Assembly (NCBI GenBank): GCA_009691815.1
Contig: SIAL01000070.1
Span: forward strand, 1 to 11,632
Direction of reading: 5' to 3'
DNA from: Gemmataceae bacterium
GTDB lineage: Bacteria > Planctomycetota > Planctomycetia > Gemmatales > Gemmataceae
DNA: 11,632 nucleotides
Shown: positions 6,315-11,632 of the stretch, piece after piece
Position numbering within the stretch: position 1 is the stretch's first letter
Layout of the letters: each line of letters starts with the position of its first letter
Program-made: the position numbers and the translations under genes
Notes under the pieces: generated by a model
What the model was told of the DNA's origin: nothing
The model's input: the letters and a program-made list of their open reading frames with translations, nothing else
The model's database searches: none

Positions 6315-7937
6315 TTAATAGAGGTCGTCGCCACCTTGGCCTGGTTTCTTGTCATCCTTGGAGGCTTCGGCGATGAGGGCATCCGAGGTAAGGAGCAAGG
6401 TCGATACCGAGGCGGCGTTTTGAAGAGCCGAACGAACCACCTTGGTCGGGTCGATAATACCCTTCTTTACCATGTCCACATAGGCGTCGTTACGAGCATC
6501 GTAACCGTGGTTGAAATCCTTTTCGAGGAGGACTTTGTGCATCACAACCGCGCCATCTTGGCCGGCATTGTTGGCAATTTGCTGGATGGGTGCCCGGCAA
6601 GCGCGAACCACGATGTTGTAGCCGACCTCTTCGTCATGGGTAAGGCCGGTTGGTTTTAGGCCATTTGACGCACGCAGGAGGGCAACGCCTCCTCCGGGAA
6701 GAATGCCTTCTTGGACGGCGGCGCGGGTCGCGTGCATGGCGTCTTCGACACGGGCTTTCTTTTCTTTCATTTCCGATTCGGTTGCGGCGCCAACATTGAT
6801 CTTGGCCACGCCACCGGAAAGCTTGGCGATTCTCTCGCTGAGCTTTTCACGATCATAATCGCTGGTCGACTTTTCCAACTCGCGTTGAATGCTGCCGATA
6901 CGGGATTTGATCTCGTCTTTCTTGCCTTTGCCTTCGATGATGGTGCAATTGTCCTTGTCGATTTTGACTTTGCTGGCCCTGCCAAGGTCATCGAGTTCGA
7001 TAGCTTCGAGGCTGATTCCGAGGTCTTCGAAAATCGCCTTGCCGCCGGTGAGCTTGGCAATGTCTTCGAGCATGGCTTTGCGACGATCGCCGTAGCCTGG
7101 TGCCTTGACCGCACAGCACTTCAGGGTGCCGCGCATTTTGTTGATAACGAGGGTAGCCAGGGCTTCGCCTTCGATTTCTTCGGCAATGATAAGGATGGAA
7201 CGGCCTTTTTCCAAGATCTTTTCCAGAAGAGGAAGAAGGTCCTTATTAGAGGAAATCTTCTTTTCGTGGATCAAGATTAGGGGATCTTCAAGCTCGACTT
7301 CCATTTTGGCGGAGTCGGTAATGAAGTAAGGCGAGAGGTAGCCCCGGTCGAACTGCATACCTTCGACAAACTCGTGCTCGGTGCGAAGAGTTTTGCCTTC
7401 TTCAACCGTGATAACGCCGTCTTTGCCCACTTTTTCCATAGCTTCGGCGATGATCTTGCCGATTTCTTCGTCATGGTTGGCGGCTACGGAGGCAACGCTT
7501 TCCAGATCTTTGGAAGAGGTGCGAACGGGTTTGGAAGCGGCTTTTAGCTTTTCGACAATATCCGAAACCGCCTTTTCCACGCCACCTTTCATGAGCATGG
7601 GGTTAACGCCGGAAACGACCGCCTTTAGCCCTTCGATATAAATGGCTTCGGCAAGGACGGTGGCGGTGGTGGTGCCGTCACCGGCCACATCGCTGGTCTT
7701 GCTGGCGACTTCGCGCACCATGCGCGCGCCCATGTTTTCGTATTTGTCTTCGAGTTCGATCTCTTTGGCTACCGTCACGCCGTCCTTGGTTACGGTCGGC
7801 GAGCCGAAGCTCTTTTGGATCACAACATTGCGACCCTTGGGTCCGAGGGTCACCTTCACCGCACGGGCGAGCTTGGTGATTCCACGGCGCATGGCCTCGC
7901 GGGCTTCCTGATCAAATACAATCTGCTTGGCTGCCAT
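6315..7937 (-). CDS. groL: Chaperonin GroEL (60 kDa, Hsp60)
   Basis: GroEL forms the double-ring ATP-driven folding chamber in the cytoplasm, closed by GroES. At 540 residues it is near the usual 540-550. The ATP site is intact: LGPKGRNVVI (31-40), Asp52 in TKDGVTVAKEI, and Asp87 in GDGTTTATVLA. Asp399 in VEDAMHATRAAVQEGILPGGG matches the catalytic Asp398 of E. coli. The C-terminus ends KKPGQGGDDLY and lacks the Gly-Gly-Met repeat that lines the cavity floor in most bacterial GroELs. The start has AGGAG close before it. The gene lies 78 bases after groES and is cotranscribed. Some bacterial groups carry several GroEL copies; whether this is the main one here cannot be told. Confidence 0.98.
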   Translation of the reverse strand: MAAKQIVFDQEAREAMRRGITKLARAVKVTLGPKGRNVVIQKSFGSPTVTKDGVTVAKEIELEDKYENMGARMVREVASKTSDVAGDGTTTATVLAEAIYIEGLKAVVSGVNPMLMKGGVEKAVSDIVEKLKAASKPVRTSSKDLESVASVAANHDEEIGKIIAEAMEKVGKDGVITVEEGKTLRTEHEFVEGMQFDRGYLSPYFITDSAKMEVELEDPLILIHEKKISSNKDLLPLLEKILEKGRSILIIAEEIEGEALATLVINKMRGTLKCCAVKAPGYGDRRKAMLEDIAKLTGGKAIFEDLGISLEAIELDDLGRASKVKIDKDNCTIIEGKGKKDEIKSRIGSIQRELEKSTSDYDREKLSERIAKLSGGVAKINVGAATESEMKEKKARVEDAMHATRAAVQEGILPGGGVALLRASNGLKPTGLTHDEEVGYNIVVRACRAPIQQIANNAGQDGAVVMHKVLLEKDFNHGYDARNDAYVDMVKKGIIDPTKVVRSALQNAASVSTLLLTSDALIAEASKDDKKPGQGGDDLY

Positions 7938-8015
7938 CTCGTCTCCTTTGCGAACTCAATCAAAAGGGTTGCAAAATCCAAAAAATCCAAAACTGAATTA
8001 GAGGTTTATCGGGGG

Positions 8016-8312
8016 TTATCCAACCACGGCAAGGACATCGTCCTCGCGCAAAAGGAGGATATGATCGCCGCTGATCGGCTTGAACTCGTCACCGGCCCAA
8101 GAGGCGAAGATCACATGGTCCCCCACCTTAACCTGTACAGGCCGACGCTCACCGGTTTTCATAAGCTTGCCTGGTCCAACGGCAAGGACTTTACCCTGTT
8201 GGGGCTTGTTTTTTGCAGCATCGGGAAGGATGATACCGCCCTTGGTTTTGTCATCCGATGATGCCCGCTCGACCACAATACGATCGGCGATAGGCTTAAG
8301 AGTGCTGCTCAT
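8016..8312 (-). CDS. groS: Co-chaperonin GroES (10 kDa, Hsp10)
   Basis: GroES is the heptameric lid of the GroEL chamber. From the ATG at 8312 it has 98 residues, the normal size. It shows LKPIADRIVVER at the N-terminus, the mobile-loop region with KTKGGIILPDAAKNKPQQGKVLAVGPG, and VKVGDHVIFASWAGDEF near the C-terminal half. The mobile loop's Gly-Gly-Ile-Ile-Leu contact for GroEL is intact. An in-frame GTG at 8336 would add eight residues, but it has no ribosome site, whereas GGAGG lies 5 bases before the ATG at 8312. It is the first gene of the groES-groEL operon. Confidence 0.97.
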   Translation of the reverse strand: MSSTLKPIADRIVVERASSDDKTKGGIILPDAAKNKPQQGKVLAVGPGKLMKTGERRPVQVKVGDHVIFASWAGDEFKPISGDHILLLREDDVLAVVG

Positions 8313-8317
8313 AGTTT

Positions 8318-8322
8318 CCTCC
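8318..8322 (-). promoter_or_regulatory. Strong ribosome binding site of groES
   Basis: On the minus strand GGAGG lies 5 bases before the ATG at 8312. This settles the GroES start against the upstream in-frame GTG at 8336. Confidence 0.8.
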
Positions 8323-8389
8323 ACATGTTGATCCACTTAAGCAAACTCCATGCCCGGGACTAAAAAACCAAGTCTACTCACCCCAAACT

Positions 8390-8422
8390 GTTACCTATTC
8401 ATAGGTTGTAAAAATTGGTAAC
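8390..8422. promoter_or_regulatory. Nested inverted repeats upstream of groES, possible operator
   Basis: ACCTAT at 8393-8398 and ATAGGT at 8401-8406 form a perfect palindrome around TC. An outer pair, GTTACC (8390-8395) and GGTAAC (8417-8422), shares bases with it, so two alternative foldings or binding arrangements are possible. It sits about 80-110 bases before groES. Operator function is a guess from position and symmetry. Confidence 0.35.
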
Positions 8423-8513
8423 CCTGCCCGGAAGTTCGGTTTTCTGCCATTCAGGTTCCCCGTTAGGGCAAAAACTGTCGATACGGCAGTCCAAGGCACC
8501 CCTCCTTTGGTCC

Positions 8514-8542
8514 TTGAGAATTGGCATACAAACCGGTATCCT
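8514..8542 (+). promoter_or_regulatory. Candidate sigma-70-type promoter for larE
   Basis: TTGAGA (8514-8519) and TATCCT (8537-8542) are separated by exactly 17 bases. Each matches the consensus hexamer at four of six positions. The -10 lies about 67 bases before the larE ATG. Confidence 0.4.
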
Positions 8543-8609
8543 TAAAGAAACAGGTTGTCTCTTAAACGCCCCGGCACCCTCAAACAGAGTCACTAACCCT
8601 TTTTCGCCA

Positions 8610-9440
8610 ATGACCTCAAAACCTCATCCCCTGATTGCCCTCCTTGCTTCCAAAGGTCCGGTTGCCGTTGCGTTTTCCGGTGGGGTGGATAGTTCCCTTG
8701 TGGCCCTTGCGGCTTATAAGGCAATGGGTGACAACGCCATTGCCCTTACAGGGGATTCGCCAAGCGTTCCCCGGCGCGAGTTGGAACAGGCGCGAATGAT
8801 CGCCCAACAAATTGGGATTCGGCATCAAATCTTGGGGACGGATGAGTTTCAAAGCCCCGACTATGTAAAAAACGACGGTAGTCGGTGCTACTTTTGCAAG
8901 AGTGAGCTCTACTCTCAAATCCACCGGACCAAGGCACTGTTAGGCTTTCAAACCGTTTGCAGTGGAGCCAACTTGGATGATTTGGGGGATTATCGCCCGG
9001 GTTTATCCGCCGCCACCGAAGCGGGAATCTGCCATCCTTTGATTGAGGCGTCCATGACAAAAGCCATGGTCCGAGAATTGGCTCTCGAATGGGGCCTAGA
9101 AATCTGGGACAAACCGGCCAGCCCCTGCCTCTCTAGCCGAATTGCACCCAATCTTTCCGTAACCCCTGAACGGACCCTAAGGGTGGAAAAAGCGGAAGAT
9201 CTGCTTCATGATTTGGGCTATCCTGTTTGTCGAGTTCGCTATTTCCCCGGGGATGTTGGCCGAATCGAAGTCCCCAAAAACCGACTCCCCGAGCTTGTCA
9301 ACCATTTCAAAAGGGTCAAAGAATTCCTTTTAACCCTTGGCTTTGTTCAAGTGGAAATCGACCCCGAGGGGTTTCGATCCGGCAACCTAAACCAACTGAT
9401 TCCCCTCACCCAAAAAATGCGGTGGACCCAACCTGCCTAA
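8610..9440 (+). CDS. larE: ATP-dependent sulfur transferase LarE (nickel-pincer cofactor synthesis)
   Basis: LarE is a PP-loop ATP pyrophosphatase that adenylates the carboxylates of the pyridine-dicarboxylate precursor and replaces their oxygen with sulfur, making the nickel-pincer nucleotide of lactate racemase-type enzymes. From the ATG at 8610 it has 276 residues, the usual size. The PP-loop SGGVDSS spans 23-29. Cys93 and Cys96 lie in SRCYFCK, GANLDDLGDYRPG follows, and Cys173 sits in SPCLSSRI, the position of the sacrificial cysteine in Lactobacillus LarE. The CxxC plus third Cys suggests the iron-sulfur-cluster variant. The C-terminal domain (about 190-276) is complete. No clear ribosome site precedes the ATG. 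The next gene starts 16 bases after the stop. No larA, larB or larC is visible. Confidence 0.9.
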   Translation: MTSKPHPLIALLASKGPVAVAFSGGVDSSLVALAAYKAMGDNAIALTGDSPSVPRRELEQARMIAQQIGIRHQILGTDEFQSPDYVKNDGSRCYFCKSELYSQIHRTKALLGFQTVCSGANLDDLGDYRPGLSAATEAGICHPLIEASMTKAMVRELALEWGLEIWDKPASPCLSSRIAPNLSVTPERTLRVEKAEDLLHDLGYPVCRVRYFPGDVGRIEVPKNRLPELVNHFKRVKEFLLTLGFVQVEIDPEGFRSGNLNQLIPLTQKMRWTQPA

Positions 9441-9456
9441 CTCGAGGACCATTCCC

Positions 9457-9750
9457 ATGACCTTGCCCAATCCCCTAAAGCCCAATCCTCTAAAGCCCTC
9501 CCACACAAAGCCTCTGTTGGACCAGCAGTTTTTGGAAATCCGCTGCAAGATCCTCGATCTGGCCGCCCAGCTTGATCGACTCACCCGGGGTGGGGAAATG
9601 GCTGCCATTGAGAGTGATCCCAAATGGATCCTGATCCAAAAGGGAATTGCCCTGTTGGGAACCAACCGACCGGCCAAAGCCCAAGGGGTGCAGGAACTAT
9701 TCTCCCTTTGCTATGACCCAAACTGGCCAAAACCCTCCCCCCGGTTTTAG
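9457..9750 (+). CDS. Small protein of unknown function (97 aa) between larE and the EboB-like gene
   Basis: This short protein has no signal peptide or membrane segment. The first 20 residues are Pro/Lys-rich and contain Asn-Pro-Leu-Lys-Pro twice, encoded by a 15-base tandem repeat. The rest is probably helical: FLEIRCKILDLAAQLDRLTR (about 25-44), then WILIQKGIALLG and VQELFSLCYDPNWP at the end. A GAGGA lies 8 bases before the ATG. It is 16 bases after larE and 26 before the EboB-like gene, so it is almost surely cotranscribed. I recall similar small proteins next to such hydrolases in planctomycetes, which suggests a functional link, but I cannot name the family. Confidence 0.75.
   Translation: MTLPNPLKPNPLKPSHTKPLLDQQFLEIRCKILDLAAQLDRLTRGGEMAAIESDPKWILIQKGIALLGTNRPAKAQGVQELFSLCYDPNWPKPSPRF
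9466..9495 (+). repeat. 15-base tandem repeat inside the small gene
   Basis: CCCAATCCCCTAAAG (9466-9480) is followed directly by CCCAATCCTCTAAAG (9481-9495), one mismatch in 15. In frame it duplicates Asn-Pro-Leu-Lys-Pro near the N-terminus, and looks like a recent slippage duplication. Confidence 0.85.
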
Positions 9751-9776
9751 CTGTCCCCCAAAAACAAGTGGCTTTT

Positions 9777-10598
9777 ATGAACTACATCGACCCTCATATT
9801 CACATGATCAGCCGCGTCACGGATGACTATCACCGGATGGCACGGTGCGGTTGTGTGGCGATTTCGGAACCGGCTTTTTGGGCCGGTTTTGACCGAGGTT
9901 CGGCCGATGGCTTTCGGGACTATTTTCACCACCTCGTTGAAGTAGAGCCCAAACGAGCGGCGCAATTTGGCATCCAACACTACTCTTGGCTTTGTATCAA
10001 CGCAAAAGAGGCCGAAAATGTCAGCCTTTCACGGGATGTGATTGCCCTGATCCCCGAATTTCTAACCAAGCCTAGTGTGCTTGGCATTGGCGAAATCGGT
10101 CTCAACAAGAACACGCCAAACGAAGCCACCATTTTTCAAGAACATATGGATCTGGCCATGAAGACCGATGAGCTGATCCTTATCCACACGCCCCATCTCG
10201 AGGACAAACTCAAAGGCACCCGGATGATCATTGATATGCTGAAAAATGATCCTCGGGTGAAACCCCATCGGGTTTGTGTGGACCATGTGGAGGAGCACAC
10301 CGTAAGGTTGGCACTCGATGGCGGGTTTTGGTGCGGAATGACCCTCTATCCCACCTCCAAGTGTACCCCCTCCCGGGCTGTGGACATTTTGGAAATGGTG
10401 GGTCTTGACCGGATAATGGCCAATTCCGCCGGCGATTGGGGCAAATCGGATCCCCTTGCCGTCCCCGAGTTGATTCTCGAGATGAGGCGTCGAGGTCACC
10501 CCGAATCGGCGATCAAAAAAGTCGTTCACGATAACCCGTTGGAGTTCTTTCGCCAAAGCTCCCGTTGGCAAGAACCCGCGCTACGAAACGAAAGCTGA
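9777..10598 (+). CDS. EboB-like TatD-superfamily metal-dependent hydrolase
   Basis: The 273-residue protein is a TIM-barrel metal-dependent hydrolase. Putative metal ligands are His7 and His9 in DPHIHM, Glu106 in GIGEIG, His137 and His140 in LIHTPH, His170 in VDHVEE and Asp220 in NSAGDWG. The overall pattern (MNYIDPHIHM, ISEPAFWAG, FGIQHYS, GFWCGMTLYP, SAGDWGKSDPLAVP) resembles EboB more than the DNase TatD. EboB is encoded in the ebo/EDB cluster, which in cyanobacteria is linked to moving a precursor of the pigment scytonemin to the periplasm. The substrate is unknown. The ATG at 9777 is chosen over the GTG at 9768 because the family begins at this Met. The ribosome site is weak, so translation may be coupled. 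tsaD starts 27 bases after it. Family assignment is from memory. Confidence 0.82.
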   Translation: MNYIDPHIHMISRVTDDYHRMARCGCVAISEPAFWAGFDRGSADGFRDYFHHLVEVEPKRAAQFGIQHYSWLCINAKEAENVSLSRDVIALIPEFLTKPSVLGIGEIGLNKNTPNEATIFQEHMDLAMKTDELILIHTPHLEDKLKGTRMIIDMLKNDPRVKPHRVCVDHVEEHTVRLALDGGFWCGMTLYPTSKCTPSRAVDILEMVGLDRIMANSAGDWGKSDPLAVPELILEMRRRGHPESAIKKVVHDNPLEFFRQSSRWQEPALRNES

Positions 10599-10625
10599 TC
10601 TAGGCAAACGGGGAAAGAACTTACC

Positions 10626-11615
10626 ATGTTTCTTTTGGGGATTGAGTCTTCTTGCGACGAAACGGCCGCATCGGTTTTCACGGATGAGCCAAAAATTCTA
10701 TCCAGCGTGGTCTCTTCTCAGGATCGCTTTCATGCGCGCTTTGGGGGTGTGGTACCCGAGGTTGCGGCCCGGGCTCACCTTACCCAGATCATTCCTGTTT
10801 TTCGCCAAGCCCTTGCCGAAGCGAACATTGTTGCCCGTGATCTCGGGGCTGTCGCCGTACAAAATCGGCCCGGGTTGGTGGGATCCCTGCTGGTTGGCGT
10901 TTCCGCCGCCAAGATGATAAGCGTGGCCCTTGGCATTCCCCTGATTGGGGTCGATCACATCGAAGGCCATGTCTATTCCTGTCAATTGGGATCTCAAACA
11001 AATATTTTTCCTTGCCTTGCCTTGATCGTAAGTGGCGGGCACACCTTGCTTTTGGATTGTCAGACCGCCACCCAATCCCGACGGGTGGGTCAAACCCGCG
11101 ATGACGCGGCTGGCGAGGCCTTGGACAAAGCGGCCACCATGTTGGGATTGGGGTTCCCCGGAGGACCGGCCCTTGATCGAATCGCCAAAACAGGCAATCC
11201 AAATGCGTTTGGGTTTCCGGTTGGAATGCCCCAAGAGAGCAACCTCGATTTCAGTTTTAGCGGCCTAAAGACCGCCTTGCTTTATACCATTCGCAAATGT
11301 GACCAACCCCTTTCCGAAATGCAAAAAGCGGACCTCGCCGCCAGTTTTCTCCAAGCCGTTGTGCAAACCTTGGTTCGAAAATGCAAATTCGCCCTCAAGG
11401 CAACAGGCCACAAGCGCCTAGCGGTGGGGGGGGGAGTGGCGGTCAACGGCCTCCTTAGATCAAAATTGGGAGAACTAACAGCCACCCTTGGGGTGGACCT
11501 CGTGCTGGCTCCGTTGCCCTGGTGTACCGACAACGCGGCCATGGCTGCCGTTTCGGTGGAATACCTTCGCCAAGGCAAAATTTCCCCGCCGGACCTAGAC
11601 GCCCTGCCCTACTGA
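10626..11615 (+). CDS. tsaD: tRNA N6-adenosine threonylcarbamoyltransferase TsaD
   Basis: TsaD transfers the threonylcarbamoyl group onto A37 of ANN-decoding tRNAs, giving t6A, together with TsaB and TsaE in bacteria. The 329-residue protein is complete and close to the usual 335-345. It shows GIESSCDET at the N-terminus, FGGVVPEVAARAH, the metal-binding HIEGH motif (His111, His115), VSGGHT (136-141), a glycine-rich GGGVAVN and Asp302 in CTDNAAM as the third metal ligand. The loop before the HxxGH motif reads QNRPGLVGSLLVG, where most bacteria have a Gly before the Pro. A purine-rich GGGGAAAG precedes the ATG. It is 27 bases after the EboB-like gene on the same strand and could belong to the same transcript. 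Confidence 0.97.
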   Translation: MFLLGIESSCDETAASVFTDEPKILSSVVSSQDRFHARFGGVVPEVAARAHLTQIIPVFRQALAEANIVARDLGAVAVQNRPGLVGSLLVGVSAAKMISVALGIPLIGVDHIEGHVYSCQLGSQTNIFPCLALIVSGGHTLLLDCQTATQSRRVGQTRDDAAGEALDKAATMLGLGFPGGPALDRIAKTGNPNAFGFPVGMPQESNLDFSFSGLKTALLYTIRKCDQPLSEMQKADLAASFLQAVVQTLVRKCKFALKATGHKRLAVGGGVAVNGLLRSKLGELTATLGVDLVLAPLPWCTDNAAMAAVSVEYLRQGKISPPDLDALPY

Positions 11616-11632
11616 GCTGCCACCGGGTCTTG

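Larger units (their letters stand above)
8313..8609. promoter_or_regulatory. Divergent intergenic region between groES and larE
   Basis: These 297 bases must hold the promoter of groES-groEL (minus) and probably that of larE (plus). I found no CIRCE operator (TTAGCACTC with its mirror). A nested inverted repeat at 8390-8422 and a plausible plus-strand promoter at 8514-8542 are listed separately. No clear minus-strand -35/-10 pair could be fixed. The larE frame stays open upstream to 8415, but the extra residues do not resemble the family. Confidence 0.5.

Noticed and set aside
6711..7280. 189-codon open frame antisense to groEL
   Set aside because: It lies wholly inside the well-supported groEL gene on the opposite strand, and its product only mirrors GroEL codon usage.
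8299..8312. GAGTGCT-like sequence resembling half of a CIRCE element
   Set aside because: It is part of the first codons of groES and has no mirrored partner at the right distance.
8415..8609. Longer N-terminus for LarE
   Set aside because: The 65 extra residues do not resemble LarE and would run through the candidate promoter; the PP-loop sits at the normal distance from the ATG at 8610.

Overview
The window is a stretch of ordinary bacterial chromosome, densely packed with genes on both strands. My best guess is an uncultured planctomycete, possibly near Gemmatales. This is inference, not proof. It rests on the feel of several protein families (the winged-helix-like hypothetical, the small protein before the EboB-like hydrolase, the Asn-Arg-Pro form of the TsaD glycine loop) and on REP-like intergenic repeats. 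Base composition looks moderate, slightly above 50% GC. No rRNA, tRNA, CRISPR array, phage gene or intact insertion sequence was seen.

Left part (1-3678): the end of a small membrane protein is cut off by the window edge. Convergent to it lies an ALDH3-like aldehyde dehydrogenase on the minus strand. Diverging from that gene are truD (tRNA pseudouridine-13 synthase) and then a conserved-looking protein of unknown function with its own GTG start and a terminator after it. Next is an AT-rich, gene-free stretch (3740-4026) holding small hairpins, a duplicated GCTTCCG-containing repeat and a heptanucleotide tandem repeat.

Middle part (4027-8312): on the minus strand a pterin-4a-carbinolamine dehydratase and a tRNA-dihydrouridine synthase form a tight pair, 4 bases apart. 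A BON-domain lipoprotein gene diverges from them. It converges on groES-groEL across a strong bidirectional terminator. The chaperonin operon has no CIRCE operator in its upstream region, and its GroEL lacks the usual Gly-Gly-Met tail.

Right part (8313-11615): four genes run on the plus strand with gaps of 16 to 27 bases and are probably one transcription unit. They are larE (sulfur insertase of the nickel-pincer cofactor pathway), a 97-residue unknown, an EboB-like TatD-superfamily hydrolase, and tsaD (tRNA t6A synthesis).

Three genes (truD, dus, tsaD) modify tRNA; the others are housekeeping or of unclear role. The part most worth a second look is the larE / small protein / EboB-like set: neither the rest of the Ebo cluster nor larA, larB or larC is present here. 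I see no convincing new defence or mobile system in this window.
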